The notes under the pieces: model-generated
The model's input: only the letters and a program-made list of their open reading frames with translations
What the model was told of the DNA's origin: nothing
Database searches by the model: none
Shown here: positions 25,108 to 34,458 of the stretch, piece after piece
Position numbering within the stretch: the stretch's first letter is position 1
Layout: every line of letters begins with the position of its first letter
Source: Belliella alkalica
GTDB taxonomy: Bacteria > Bacteroidota > Bacteroidia > Cytophagales > Cyclobacteriaceae
Direction: 5' to 3'
DNA length: 55,415 nt
Assembly (NCBI RefSeq): GCF_022549785.1
Contig: NZ_JAKZGO010000024.1
Coordinates: 1-55,415, forward strand
Translations under genes and position numbers: made by a program

Positions 25108-25543
25108 AAAAGCGCATTTTTTGCTTTCCGGTACTTCCTAGCCCGACATAAAACTTGATGGCCAATGCATTGAACTCAGGTGTTTGCCATTGGATATTTA
25201 CGCAGTTTTTTTCTTTTGCAACAGCTTGGATTCTCTTCATGATCTCAGTGCCGATTCCCTTGCTTCTGATGCTTTCATTCAGGTAGAGGCAATCCATATA
25301 CAAAAATGAAGCAGCATCCCAAGTAGAGTAATCAAAAGTATAAGTAGCGAATCCTTCTACTTTTCCATCAAATTCCACCACCCAGCAGTTAAGTCTTTTG
25401 GGATCTCCAAAAATCCCATCTCTGAGCGCTTCTACTTTACCTGTGGGTTCAAACTCTCCTTTTTCATATTCTGCATGTGCAGCACACAATCTCACCAAAT
25501 CTTCAAGGTCTTTTTCTTCGCAATCTCTTATCTTATAATCCAT
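25094..25543 (-). CDS. GNAT family N-acetyltransferase
   Basis: The 149-residue protein is a single GNAT fold. The acetyl-CoA loop is LNESIRSKGIGTEIMKRIQA (R/Q-x-x-G-x-G motif), preceded by a SFLYMDCLYL strand. The ending NALAIKFYVGLGSTGKQKMRF matches the C-terminal motif of the diamine/spermidine acetyltransferase-like subgroup. The acceptor is unknown; a small polyamine or amine is possible. The gene is transcribed convergently with the glycerate kinase gene, and their 3' ends overlap by 14 bp. Confidence 0.9.
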   Translation of the reverse strand: MDYKIRDCEEKDLEDLVRLCAAHAEYEKGEFEPTGKVEALRDGIFGDPKRLNCWVVEFDGKVEGFATYTFDYSTWDAASFLYMDCLYLNESIRSKGIGTEIMKRIQAVAKEKNCVNIQWQTPEFNALAIKFYVGLGSTGKQKMRFFMKP

Positions 25544-25598
25544 GGGTAATTTCGGTTTTAATTAGCGATAATACGATTATAGGCTGATAAATAAAAGA

Positions 25599-25633
25599 AA
25601 AACCCGATATCGTTTTTAACAATATCGGGTTTT
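25599..25633. terminator. Strong hairpin between the GNAT start and the S41 protease stop
   Basis: AAAACCCGATAT (25599-25610) pairs with ATATCGGGTTTT (25622-25633). It is 33 nt past the protease stop codon and has A/T runs on both sides. Confidence 0.85.
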
Positions 25634-25665
25634 AGAAAATTAAATTTAATTCGGTATTTTTTGTT

Positions 25666-27114
25666 TTATTTTATTTTTTCGAAAGCTTCTTTTACTGATT
25701 TCGAATCTTCAAGTAAAAGTCCTTGTCTGATTTTTCTGTCCAATGAGGAAGATATTTGCTCCCTTTCTATTTTGGATCTTCTACCTGCAGGTGGCCTATT
25801 TAAAATCCTATCCATAGTAGCTTTTAATAAAGGTTCATTGAGGTTTCCAAGGTCTACTAAGTTAATGAAATCAAGTTCGTTGATATTGAAGTCCGGCGAA
25901 AAGCCGTTTCCATAATCAGATTGATCAAGGCTATTAAAGCTTTTTGTGATGATGGGCAACAAACCATAATTGTTGTTAGGATTATCTTCATCCTCAAAAG
26001 GTACTGAACCTACATTTTTACCATTGGTAACGTCTCCGATTAAGACTACCTCCATGTAAGGTCTCAGTGAATTGATCACTAATTCACTTGCTGATGCAGT
26101 TCTAGTAGATGTGATAACAAATACTTTATTTTCTGAAAGTAAATTTCCAATATTTTGACTTTTTTCTTTAAAGTTTGTTTGAACATTTTGGAATTGAGAA
26201 AATCTTGAAAGAAAACTGTTAAATTTTGTTTTGGAGAATACACTTGTCGAGGTAATATTCGGAGCAATCAAACTAGCTAAATTGACAGAACTAGAAACAT
26301 ATCCTCCTCCATTATATCTAAAATCAATTATTAAATGATTAATACCTTCAGCCTTAAAGTTGGCAAAGACCTCATCCATTTGAAGGTCATATCTTGTATC
26401 CATTTCTCCTTCTGAATTTTCAACCCCAGGGGAAAAGAAGTTATAAATAAAATATCCGATTTTCTGATTGTCAATAGTATATATTGTGTCTAAGAAGTTA
26501 GGATTTTCTTCAATCAATGTAGTAGTAAGATTAATTGATTGACCTGCAGCGTAAGTGTTGTTTCCTTCGTCAAATCTTCGATAAGTTACAGAGTGACTTG
26601 ATGAAATACCTCTCAATAATGATTGATAGTTACCTAAAGTCATTGTTGTCCCATTGATTTGAGTTAAAATATCTCCTCTCTTTAACCCCTCGATATCAGC
26701 TGGACTTCCTTTTTTTATATAAGTAACTGGCGCTATGACATTTTGATTGTCAGGACTTTCACGCATTAAACTGAATTCATATCCTGCTTCAGTAGATACT
26801 CCCGATAGACTACTCATTAATTCTTGAAAATTTGGGTAAATTACCGAAAATCTATCTGTTGGTTTGAAAAGTAAAGATTGGAAATAAGCAGTAGGCTCAG
26901 AATTCAATGAAATTGGAGTTCCCATATCATCTAGCCAATAGTATACTTCCCTCATCACAGATTGTATCCAATTGTTGATAGCAACATTTGGAGAAGGTAC
27001 TACTTCTTCCTTCTCATCTGGCTTGATGTCATCATCCTCTTTACAAGAAAAAATAACAGTAGCCAAAATAACAAAGAACAAATAAGTTCTAAACTTGTGT
27101 TTGAATGAAATCAT
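25666..27114 (-). CDS. S41 family C-terminal-processing-type peptidase, lipoprotein
   Basis: The 482-residue protein is a lipoprotein (lipobox IFSC, Cys24) with an acidic linker, a helical N-terminal domain (about 45-105; WIQSVMREVYYWLD), a PDZ domain (about 130-190; KGSPADIEGLKRGDILTQIN) and an S41 protease domain (about 215-420). The catalytic segment is STRTASASELVINSL with the nucleophile Ser, and the general-base Lys is probably in GDVTNGKNVGS. This matches periplasmic tail-specific proteases of Bacteroidota. A role in envelope protein turnover is inference. The gene appears monocistronic; 27115-27413 upstream shows no further gene or clear promoter box. Confidence 0.93.
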   Translation of the reverse strand: MISFKHKFRTYLFFVILATVIFSCKEDDDIKPDEKEEVVPSPNVAINNWIQSVMREVYYWLDDMGTPISLNSEPTAYFQSLLFKPTDRFSVIYPNFQELMSSLSGVSTEAGYEFSLMRESPDNQNVIAPVTYIKKGSPADIEGLKRGDILTQINGTTMTLGNYQSLLRGISSSHSVTYRRFDEGNNTYAAGQSINLTTTLIEENPNFLDTIYTIDNQKIGYFIYNFFSPGVENSEGEMDTRYDLQMDEVFANFKAEGINHLIIDFRYNGGGYVSSSVNLASLIAPNITSTSVFSKTKFNSFLSRFSQFQNVQTNFKEKSQNIGNLLSENKVFVITSTRTASASELVINSLRPYMEVVLIGDVTNGKNVGSVPFEDEDNPNNNYGLLPIITKSFNSLDQSDYGNGFSPDFNINELDFINLVDLGNLNEPLLKATMDRILNRPPAGRRSKIEREQISSSLDRKIRQGLLLEDSKSVKEAFEKIK

Positions 27115-27413
27115 AACTTTTAATTTGGAGATTTAACTTTTTACAATCTGTTTTTGTTTTCACTAAGATGATTTTACAAAAAGATAGATTGAAGGGGAGT
27201 AATTTAATAGAAAAAAATAAAACATTGATATTCTTTAATTAAATTTTCATTTCTACCTGTTCAAAAGAAAGGCACTCTTTCCATTAAATACTTGATATAA
27301 GTAGTTTAATACCTACAAAAAAAGCTTGCTATTCCCAGATACGAGAAATTACTGTAATATCAGATGTTAAAAGTTTTCTATTGTCTATATCACTTTGGAG
27401 GGGCAAGGTTTCA

Positions 27414-28127
27414 TCAATATGAAGAAGTATTGATAGAAATGTCAGAAGTCTTGCTATCCAAAAGCAATCCCTTTTCACATTTCAATACTCTATATGGATA
27501 TTTTCTGAGTAAATCATGGTTGTGGGTAGCCATCAGGATTGCAGTCCCCTGTTTGTTGATTTCCTGAAAAAGTTTAAATACACCGTCCGCTACATCAGGG
27601 TCCAGATTACCAGTAGGTTCATCAGCTAGTAGTATTGCGGGTTCATTGATTAAGGCTCTAGCGATCACGACTCTTTGTTGTTCTCCTCCTGATAATTGAT
27701 GTGGCATTTTGGTGGCAGCATCACCAAGATTTACTTGCATAAGGACTTCAGCCATCCTGCTTTTCATCTTGCTTTTGTCTTTCCATCCTGTAGCTTTCAT
27801 CACAAAAAAAATATTTTCAGCTACTGATCTATCAGGGAATAATTGAAAGTCCTGAAAAACAATTCCCAATTTTCTTCTTAGAAAAGGGACGTCTTTATTT
27901 TTTATTTTATTTAGGTTGAATCCGACTATTTCGGCTTCTCCCATCCTAAGAGGTAAGTCGGCATAGAGGGTTTTGAGCAAGGAGCTTTTTCCACTTCCTG
28001 TTCTTCCTATTAGAAAAACAAATTCATTTTTTTCAATGCTGAAATCTACATTGTGCAATACTGCATCTAATCCTTGAAAGATTCCTGCATCTTGTACTTT
28101 TATGATCGGTTCTCCTGTGAAATCCAT
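27414..28127 (-). CDS. ftsE: FtsE-like ABC transporter ATP-binding protein
   Basis: The 237-residue ATPase has a complete motif set: Walker A GRTGSGKSS, Q-loop VFQDFQL, signature LSGGEQQR, Walker B LLADEPTGNLD and H-loop ATHNHD. The subfamily features (FQDFQLFPDRSVAENI) fit FtsE, which with FtsX controls peptidoglycan hydrolases at division. FtsX is not adjacent, which is common in Bacteroidota, so a LolD/MacB-type role cannot be fully excluded. It is preceded by a small conserved protein gene with 2 nt between them, so they are co-transcribed. Confidence 0.85.
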   Translation of the reverse strand: MDFTGEPIIKVQDAGIFQGLDAVLHNVDFSIEKNEFVFLIGRTGSGKSSLLKTLYADLPLRMGEAEIVGFNLNKIKNKDVPFLRRKLGIVFQDFQLFPDRSVAENIFFVMKATGWKDKSKMKSRMAEVLMQVNLGDAATKMPHQLSGGEQQRVVIARALINEPAILLADEPTGNLDPDVADGVFKLFQEINKQGTAILMATHNHDLLRKYPYRVLKCEKGLLLDSKTSDISINTSSY

Positions 28128-28129
28128 TC

Positions 28130-28333
28130 TTACAATTCCAATTTTTGAAGTTTTCCAAAAGGAAGATTTTTGATCAAAGCCTCTAAGGCTTCTTCTTTTC
28201 CTTCCAAACCAAATTTCTCAACATTCTTCATAGGTCTGTCAGCTCTAAAATATGCTACTAATACAAAGTTCTCATCTCTGATCTGTATATAATCTGGTAT
28301 TTTAGCTTTGCCTTTGACTTTTATGATGTACAT
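28130..28333 (-). CDS. Small conserved protein upstream of ftsE
   Basis: This 67-residue protein begins MYIIKVKGKAKIPDYIQIRD and ends LPFGKLQKLEL. It appears to be an alpha/beta single-domain protein with no membrane segment or catalytic motif. I do not recognise a named family. Its stop is 2 nt from the ftsE start, so it should be made together with the ATPase and may be a partner, which is inference. Confidence 0.7.
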   Translation of the reverse strand: MYIIKVKGKAKIPDYIQIRDENFVLVAYFRADRPMKNVEKFGLEGKEEALEALIKNLPFGKLQKLEL

Positions 28334-28366
28334 CTATTTGGGTCGGTTTGTATAACGATGAATATT

Positions 28367-28440
28367 CCCACGGATTACTTCTTTTGAACCTAAATTGTTA
28401 TGATAATTCACAATAAAACTTCAAAATGCTAATCCGTGGG
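28367..28440. repeat. 11-bp inverted repeat with long loop between fsa and the ftsE operon
   Basis: CCCACGGATTA (28367-28377) is repeated inverted as TAATCCGTGGG (28430-28440), separated by 52 nt that themselves contain a short ATTGT/ACAAT stem. On the plus strand a T-rich run (28441-28451) follows, which would look like a terminator, but no plus-strand gene precedes it. On the minus strand it lies just after fsa. Confidence 0.6.
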
Positions 28441-28448
28441 TTTTTATT

Positions 28449-29108
28449 TTATTTTCCAGCAGCTTTTGCGTGATCAGCAAGGAATGTAGCCAATCCAGAA
28501 TCTGTCAATGGATGCTTAAGCAAGCCAGTGATTACTTTCAAAGGACAAGTTACTACATCAGCACCGATTTCAGCACATTTGATCAAATGCATAGAATGTC
28601 TTACAGATGCAGCCAAAACTTCAGTCGCGAAGCCATAAGTATGGTAAATGTGTACAATTTGCTCTATCAACTCAAGACCATCGTAAGAAATATCATCAAG
28701 TCTCCCGATAAATGGTGATAGATAGGAAGCTCCTGCCTTTGCGGCTAAGATTGCCTGACCTGCAGAAAACACCAAAGTACAGTTTGTTCTGATTCCTTCA
28801 GAGTTGAAATACTTGATTGCTTTTACGCCATCTTTGATCATTGGGATTTTTACCACAATTTTATCATCGATTTTAGCCAACTCTTTACCTTCTTTGATCA
28901 TGCCTTCAAAATCAGTAGAGATTACCTCAGCACTTACTTTATCATCTACAATATCACAGATTGCTTTGTAGTGAGCTCTAACATTTGCGTCTCCGCTAAT
29001 GCCTTCTTTTGCCATCAATGACGGATTGGTAGTAACGCCATCAAGGACTCCAAGGTCGTATGCTTCTCTGATTTCGTCAAGGTTTGCAGTGTCAATAAAG
29101 AATTTCAT
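28449..29108 (-). CDS. fsa: Fructose-6-phosphate aldolase / small transaldolase
   Basis: The 219-residue protein is a short-type transaldolase: MKFFIDTANLDEIREA with Asp6, VTTNPSLMAKEG with Thr26 and Asn28, and VVKIPM with the Schiff-base Lys87. This length and N-terminus match the fructose-6-phosphate aldolase and TalC group, which either cleaves fructose 6-phosphate to dihydroxyacetone and glyceraldehyde 3-phosphate, or transfers the dihydroxyacetone unit. Which activity dominates cannot be read off. A -7 promoter box lies upstream and the gene seems monocistronic. Confidence 0.92.
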   Translation of the reverse strand: MKFFIDTANLDEIREAYDLGVLDGVTTNPSLMAKEGISGDANVRAHYKAICDIVDDKVSAEVISTDFEGMIKEGKELAKIDDKIVVKIPMIKDGVKAIKYFNSEGIRTNCTLVFSAGQAILAAKAGASYLSPFIGRLDDISYDGLELIEQIVHIYHTYGFATEVLAASVRHSMHLIKCAEIGADVVTCPLKVITGLLKHPLTDSGLATFLADHAKAAGK

Positions 29109-29141
29109 TTTTTATAGGTTTAATGATTAATGTTAATTCAA

Positions 29142-29149
29142 CAAAGTTA
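29142..29149 (-). promoter_or_regulatory. Putative -7 box for fsa
   Basis: On the minus strand the sequence is TAACTTTG, 33 nt before the start codon at 29108. The same octamer precedes the DUF4221-type and crp-type genes. Confidence 0.45.
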
Positions 29150-29451
29150 AAGGAATATCTAGTATTTAGAAGATCAAATATTTCCTTTCTTCAAAAAAGA
29201 ACTAATTTTTAGACTTTTATTGTTTGAATTTGAGTTTCTAAGATATCATAAGTTTGTGTGCTAGTTAGAGAAACTTGGATGATGGTATAATTTGACTGCA
29301 TACTTTCCTTTGCCAAGGCATCTAAGTAAAGAATATTTATCATGTAGATTATAGATGTTAGAATCTAGATTCCCAATTCTAAAATCTTAAATTTAGCCAA
29401 ATTGCGTGTTTAGATTAAGATAATGTAGATTAATTAGTTATACTTTTACAT

Positions 29452-29459
29452 TAATTTTG
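29452..29459 (+). promoter_or_regulatory. Putative -7 box for the AsmA-like gene
   Basis: TAATTTTG matches TAnnTTTG and lies 27 nt before the ATG at 29487. Confidence 0.42.
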
Positions 29460-29486
29460 CGTTAGAATTAGAGTAATAAAATACAA

Positions 29487-32400
29487 ATGAAGAAAAAAAG
29501 ATTATTAATCATATCCCTGTTTTTTTTAGTCCCAACCTTGATTTTTGTCATTTCAATTTGGGTTGTTTATAGTAAGCAAAAAGTGTTGACGCAAAATGTT
29601 TTGACTACCATCAATGAAGAGTTTGTTGGTGAGATTACAATCGAAGATTCTTACATTTCTCCATTTGCAAATTTTCCCTATATATCAATAGATCTGAAAA
29701 ACATTAAATTTTTTGATTCGAAAGCAAAAGACAACAAACCTATTTATGAAGCTGAAGATTTCTACATTGGCTTCAACGTATGGGACATCATTCGGAGTGA
29801 GTACAAAGTGAAAAAATTGAAGATTTCTAATGGTCATTTGGATATTATAAAATTTGAGAATGGAGATATCAATCTACTTTTGGCCAAAGGAGTGAAAGAT
29901 CAAAATATAGAAGATGACAAAGATCAAGCTGAGTTAGCTTTTGACTTGGCAGGTCTTACACTTGATAAATTTGATATTACATATTCAGATTTGTCAAGTA
30001 AGCAGGATTTAGTATTTCATATTGACCAGCTTTTGACCAGCTTCAGTATGAAGAGTGGACATATTTATGTAGATGTAGTTTCTGATTTGATATTTGATCT
30101 TGACCAAGATGGTAAAAACACATTTTTTGCTGATAAAAAAGTCCATCTGGATTTGGAGCTTGATTATTTCGAGGATTTGGAACAATTGATGATTTCACCT
30201 TCAAGGATTAGATTAGAAGAGGCTGTACTTGCACTAAGTGGTCAGGTAAATATGATAGAAGAAGGGATGGATTTAGACTTGAGTTTAAATGGAGAGAAAC
30301 CTGATTTCAATATTTTTGCAGCATTTTTACCAAATGATGCCGCTCAGATACTCAAGAGATATAAAAATGAAGGAGAGGTTTATTTTTCAGGCTCTGTAAA
30401 AGGTATCGCTGGAAATGGACAAAGCCCAGCAGTTGCTGTGGAATTTGGTGCAGATAATGCTTATTTTCTCAATTCAGGAATACAAAAGAAAGTAGATGAA
30501 TTAAGGTTTTCAGGTTTTTATACCAATGGAAAGGAGAGAAGTCTAAAGACTTCAGAAATCCAGCTGCAAAATTTTTATGCAAGACCTGATGAAGGGATTT
30601 TTCAGGGAAGGATAATCATCAGAAATTTCGAAGATCCATATGTCAAAATTAATGTGAATGCTGATCTTGATTTGGGATTCTTGGGTGAGTTTTTCGAGTT
30701 GGATGGTCTGAAGGGGATAGAAGGTCAAGTTCTTTTGGATATGGACTTTGATGAGTTAATTGATATGGATTTGACGATGAGTTCTATATCTAGTGTAGAG
30801 GGAAGTCTCCAAAGTGAATTGACTTTAAGGAACCTAAGTATTCAGATACCTGAATATGGACTTCCTATCAAAAATGCCAATGGATATGCTTATATGAAGA
30901 AAGGCAAGGTTGTATTGGATTCTTTGAGTTTTAAAATAGGGGAGTCTGACATGGCGTTTTCAGGAGAATTGAGTGATTTCCCAGTATTACTTCATGCCAA
31001 TGACTTACCAATCAAAGCAAAACTTAATGCGAAGTCTAATTATCTGAATATGAAAGAATTGACCCTATCAGATTCAAGTAATACAAGAATAAATGAAGAA
31101 ATTACTGATTTTCAGATTAAGTTGGCATTTGAGACTACAGGGAAAGAGCTTTATCAATATGATTACCTACCAGAAGGAGAGTTTTTTATTGAGGATTTGT
31201 ACGCCAAATTCAAAAACTACCCTCATCTATTGCATGATTTTCATGCAGATGTTTTTATCCGAGATGAATATCTTGAAGTGAAGGATTTCAAAGGAGAAAT
31301 TGACGAAAGTGATTTTCTCTTCACAGGTAAAATTGTTAATTACAAAAAATGGTTTCAAGATAAAAAGGTAGGGGATAGCAGTTTTGATTTTAAATTGACA
31401 TCAAAGCAACTTAGGCTTAATGACCTTTTGAGTTATGATGGCGTTAATTATCTTCCTGAAGATTATAGTAAGGAAGTGATTTCAAACCTTAACTTGAAAG
31501 GGAAAGTTGATTTGCACTATCAAGGAGATTTCAAATCAGCAGACTTTTATTTGGAAGATTTGGATGGGAAAATGAAGATTCATCCATTGAAATTGGAAGA
31601 TTTTGCCGGAAGGGTGCACTATGAAAATGATTACCTAACAATGGATAATTTCCGTGGGAAAATGGGAATGTCAGATTTTTCAATACAGCTAGGCTATTTT
31701 TTAGGGCAAAAAGATTCAATTCCAAACAATCCACAAAAGCAAAATTACTTTCATCTGAGATCACAAGTTTTGGATATGGACGCATTACTTGGCTTTGAAG
31801 GGATTGAAGTAGATACCAATCATCAAGAAGCATTCAATATATTCAAGTTGCCATTTTCCAAAATGGAGTTTAAAGCTGATATTGATAAGTTAAATTACCA
31901 CACATTTTGGTTAAATGATATTGTTGCAAAAGCAAGAACTAACGAGGAGCACTTTTTGTATCTTGATACACTTGGATTTGGGATTGCAGATGGTTCACTC
32001 GGGGTTAAAGGTTATTTCAATGGTTCTAATCCAGATGAAATTTATTTCAGCAGTGAAATGACTGCAAACAAACTGGATTTGGATAAGCTTTTGATTAAGT
32101 TTGAAAATTTTGGACAAGATTATCTGATCAATGAAAATCTTCATGGCAAAGTAAGTGGTAAGATTACAAGCAAATTTTTGGTGTATCCAGATCTTACACC
32201 AATAATAGAGAAATCTGAAGCAAAAATGGATTTGACAGTTTACCAAGGTAGTTTGGTGAATTTCGCCCCTTTGGATGCCATGTCTAGCTATTTTTCAGAT
32301 AGGAATTTGAAAAATGTACGTTTTGACACCCTGAGCAACACATTTGAACTTAAAGGAGGCATTCTCAATATCCCGAGAATGAATATCAATTCAAGTCTAG

Positions 32401-32651
32401 GTTTTATTGAGATATCTGGTAGCCAAAGTCTGGACCTGAACATGGATTATTTTATCAGGGTACCTTTGGCTTTGGTAACACAAGTTGGATTTAGAGCTCT
32501 TTTTGGAGGTAAGAACAAAGCTGAAGTTGACCCCGATCAAGAAGATGCCATAGTCTACAGAGATCAGGATAAAAGAGTTCGATTTGTCAATATCAATATG
32601 AAGGGAACTCCGGATGATTATAAGGTCAGCTTAAAAAAGGATGGCAAGTAG
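29487..32651 (+). CDS. AsmA-like inner-membrane/periplasmic protein
   Basis: The 1054-residue protein has one N-terminal membrane helix (about residues 5-27) and a very long periplasmic part made of repeated beta-strands, as in AsmA/TamB-type proteins. The segment after the anchor (KVLTQNVLTTINEEFVGEIT) and the near C-terminal MNINSSLGFIEISGSQSLDLN region with DYFIRVPLALV match the AsmA-like family. Such proteins form hydrophobic-groove rods thought to move or hold phospholipids between the membranes. It is larger than E. coli AsmA (about 617 residues), as is common in Bacteroidota. It is a single gene. Confidence 0.88.
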   Translation: MKKKRLLIISLFFLVPTLIFVISIWVVYSKQKVLTQNVLTTINEEFVGEITIEDSYISPFANFPYISIDLKNIKFFDSKAKDNKPIYEAEDFYIGFNVWDIIRSEYKVKKLKISNGHLDIIKFENGDINLLLAKGVKDQNIEDDKDQAELAFDLAGLTLDKFDITYSDLSSKQDLVFHIDQLLTSFSMKSGHIYVDVVSDLIFDLDQDGKNTFFADKKVHLDLELDYFEDLEQLMISPSRIRLEEAVLALSGQVNMIEEGMDLDLSLNGEKPDFNIFAAFLPNDAAQILKRYKNEGEVYFSGSVKGIAGNGQSPAVAVEFGADNAYFLNSGIQKKVDELRFSGFYTNGKERSLKTSEIQLQNFYARPDEGIFQGRIIIRNFEDPYVKINVNADLDLGFLGEFFELDGLKGIEGQVLLDMDFDELIDMDLTMSSISSVEGSLQSELTLRNLSIQIPEYGLPIKNANGYAYMKKGKVVLDSLSFKIGESDMAFSGELSDFPVLLHANDLPIKAKLNAKSNYLNMKELTLSDSSNTRINEEITDFQIKLAFETTGKELYQYDYLPEGEFFIEDLYAKFKNYPHLLHDFHADVFIRDEYLEVKDFKGEIDESDFLFTGKIVNYKKWFQDKKVGDSSFDFKLTSKQLRLNDLLSYDGVNYLPEDYSKEVISNLNLKGKVDLHYQGDFKSADFYLEDLDGKMKIHPLKLEDFAGRVHYENDYLTMDNFRGKMGMSDFSIQLGYFLGQKDSIPNNPQKQNYFHLRSQVLDMDALLGFEGIEVDTNHQEAFNIFKLPFSKMEFKADIDKLNYHTFWLNDIVAKARTNEEHFLYLDTLGFGIADGSLGVKGYFNGSNPDEIYFSSEMTANKLDLDKLLIKFENFGQDYLINENLHGKVSGKITSKFLVYPDLTPIIEKSEAKMDLTVYQGSLVNFAPLDAMSSYFSDRNLKNVRFDTLSNTFELKGGILNIPRMNINSSLGFIEISGSQSLDLNMDYFIRVPLALVTQVGFRALFGGKNKAEVDPDQEDAIVYRDQDKRVRFVNINMKGTPDDYKVSLKKDGK

Positions 32652-32863
32652 AATGAATGGTATAAACTAAAGTTGGAAATTATTATATGATAATCTGCAA
32701 TGCCATCAATAGGTGAATTTCCCAATAAAATCATACATGTAGTTTTTATTGGTTGATTAGTAATTATTGCATCAATTGACTAAATATATATCAATTTATT
32801 TGGCTACTGGTAAGAAAACTAGCACGTAAAATTAATAGATAAAAAATTTATTTGATTGCTTTG

Positions 32864-33196
32864 TCAAGTATTCAAAGTGTCAGAAAAACCATATTCTCTC
32901 TCTACTCTGCAAATTCTAGTTTTGAATTGTTTATACCATTTTTCTTTTCCTAACTTTTGAGCAATAAGATGTTCGGAATTTGCTTTCCAATCTTTTATGT
33001 TTTCCAAACTTTTCCAATAACTGATAGTAATTCCTAGCCCATCTCTTGCGGACTCGTGACCAAGATAACCTTCCTGTTTGATGACGAGAGTTTCCATCAA
33101 TTCAGCCATTTCATGATAACCTTCCTGATTATTTTTGAGAAGGCTTGTGAATATGACTGCGAAATATGGAGGTTTTGGCGTTTCTGCTATTTTCAT
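32864..33196 (-). CDS. Antibiotic-biosynthesis-monooxygenase (ABM)-fold protein
   Basis: The 110-residue protein is one dimeric alpha/beta barrel domain: a FAVIFTSLL strand, HEMAELMETLVIKQEGYLGH helix and turn, and ISYWKSLENIKDWKANSEH, the typical ABM sequence order. Such proteins are small monooxygenases or heme/quinone-binding proteins; activity here is unknown. The ATG overlaps the NlpC/P60 stop codon as ATGA (4 bp), so the two genes are translationally coupled. Confidence 0.85.
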   Translation of the reverse strand: MKIAETPKPPYFAVIFTSLLKNNQEGYHEMAELMETLVIKQEGYLGHESARDGLGITISYWKSLENIKDWKANSEHLIAQKLGKEKWYKQFKTRICRVEREYGFSDTLNT

Positions 33197-34377
33197 GAGT
33201 TTTTGGGAATAGACTCAAAAAGGTCTTCGACATTCTTGATGTTTTTACTTTCTTTACCTACGATTCGTTTGGTTCTTAGGTAGCGATTGAGCTCATATTC
33301 ATCATAATCAGGACTTGAAGGATCAAAACTCCCTATACGAACCCTTCCTCTAGAATGGATAAATGAATTGTTTCCAATCCACATGCCTACATGGACTATA
33401 CGTTCTTTTTTATCTTCGCTTTGTTTTTCTCCAAAAAACAACAAATCCCCTACTTTGAGATTTTCCCATTTTCTATTAGAATCCACTTCTTCTCCCTCAT
33501 GAACTTGTTGTGAAGCATCTCTTGGGATGATTTCGCCATTGAGAAAATAGATTGTCTTGGTAAATCCACTACAATCTACACCTTTAATAGATGTACCTCC
33601 CCAAAGATATGGAACGCCCATCATTGATTTTGCAGTTTGAATTAGGTTTTCTTCGCTCGTTTCTCTAGACCCCATCCACTTGTCGAAAGACATCAAATGA
33701 TTTTTTTTGACATATCCAGACCTACCATCTGGTAGCACCACTTCCAAATGTTTTTCTCCTTCTTTGGCTGCCACCAAAATATTTCCTGCCACTAAATCAG
33801 TTACAGTTTCATCTTCATTTTCTGTGGAAAAAACATGGCCGAAAAGTTCTGTAAAAACAACTTTTTCACTTTTGTACCAATCATTGACTTCTTGTTCTGA
33901 CATCAATTGAATACCAGCAGCATCTACCCATGATATATATCCATCAGGTGTTTGGACGAGATACCAAGAGCTTTGTTTTTTCAATACTTTCAATGGAGTA
34001 CCGAGAGTAGCCTGAGTAGCTAGTTCAGCAGAATGCTTTGCATCACTTCGGATATTGGCTACCGATATCGTTACTACAGCATATTCTTTTCCGTCAAGGT
34101 CAACCTCAGGAAGTAGTTTTATATTGTTGTCATACTTGATTCCGAGAGAATCTATATGAGCTAAAAACGGGGTTAATGCATGATCAAGGTTTGTCTCTCC
34201 ACTAAGGGTTTTTCCATCCCACTGTATGTCCCATAATGCGACCCGTTTGTCAGGGGCATAACCTGTTCGGAAGATTTCGATAGCTTCCTGCATTGGATCT
34301 TCATTTGATGTATGACAAGATGCTAAACATAGAAAAATCAGAAACCAATAGCTTAAGTTCGCATTGAGTATTTTCAT
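33193..34377 (-). CDS. NlpC/P60 (C40) peptidoglycan peptidase with SH3-type domains, lipoprotein
   Basis: The 394-residue lipoprotein (lipobox LASC, Cys21) has two bacterial SH3-like domains (about 115-170 and 175-235), then a C-terminal NlpC/P60 domain (about 250-380). The catalytic Cys is in GVDCSGFTKT and the His in RIVHVGMWIGN; the third polar residue is probably the His in FIHSRGR. SH3 domains guide such enzymes to cell-wall peptides, so it should cleave gamma-D-Glu-diamino-acid bonds in peptidoglycan remnants. The SH3 plus P60 layout matches the YkfC-like group. It overlaps the ABM-fold gene by 4 bp. Confidence 0.92.
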   Translation of the reverse strand: MKILNANLSYWFLIFLCLASCHTSNEDPMQEAIEIFRTGYAPDKRVALWDIQWDGKTLSGETNLDHALTPFLAHIDSLGIKYDNNIKLLPEVDLDGKEYAVVTISVANIRSDAKHSAELATQATLGTPLKVLKKQSSWYLVQTPDGYISWVDAAGIQLMSEQEVNDWYKSEKVVFTELFGHVFSTENEDETVTDLVAGNILVAAKEGEKHLEVVLPDGRSGYVKKNHLMSFDKWMGSRETSEENLIQTAKSMMGVPYLWGGTSIKGVDCSGFTKTIYFLNGEIIPRDASQQVHEGEEVDSNRKWENLKVGDLLFFGEKQSEDKKERIVHVGMWIGNNSFIHSRGRVRIGSFDPSSPDYDEYELNRYLRTKRIVGKESKNIKNVEDLFESIPKNS

Positions 34378-34405
34378 AACAAATATTTTTTTTACAAATG
34401 AATAA

Positions 34406-34442
34406 AAAAAATGCGGGCTTGAAAATCAAGTCCGCATTTTTT
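34406..34442 (-). terminator. Terminator of the amidohydrolase operon
   Basis: AAAAAATGCGGGCTTG pairs with CAAGTCCGCATTTTTT (34427-34442) with one G-T pair and a 5-nt loop, 17 nt past the stop at 34459. A/T runs flank both arms. Confidence 0.85.
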
Positions 34443-34458
34443 AAAAGGATTTTTGAGA

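Larger units (their letters stand above)
29109..29486. other. Divergent intergenic region, fsa / AsmA-like gene
   Basis: About 380 nt without a gene. It holds a TAnnTTTG box for each flanking gene (29142-29149 minus, 29452-29459 plus). The middle part, 29160-29440, is AT-rich and shows no recognisable signal. Confidence 0.5.

Noticed and set aside
27364-27567. A 67-codon plus-strand frame overlapping the ftsE 3' end
   Set aside because: Most of it is antisense to the well-supported FtsE-like gene, and it has no signal, motif or family resemblance.
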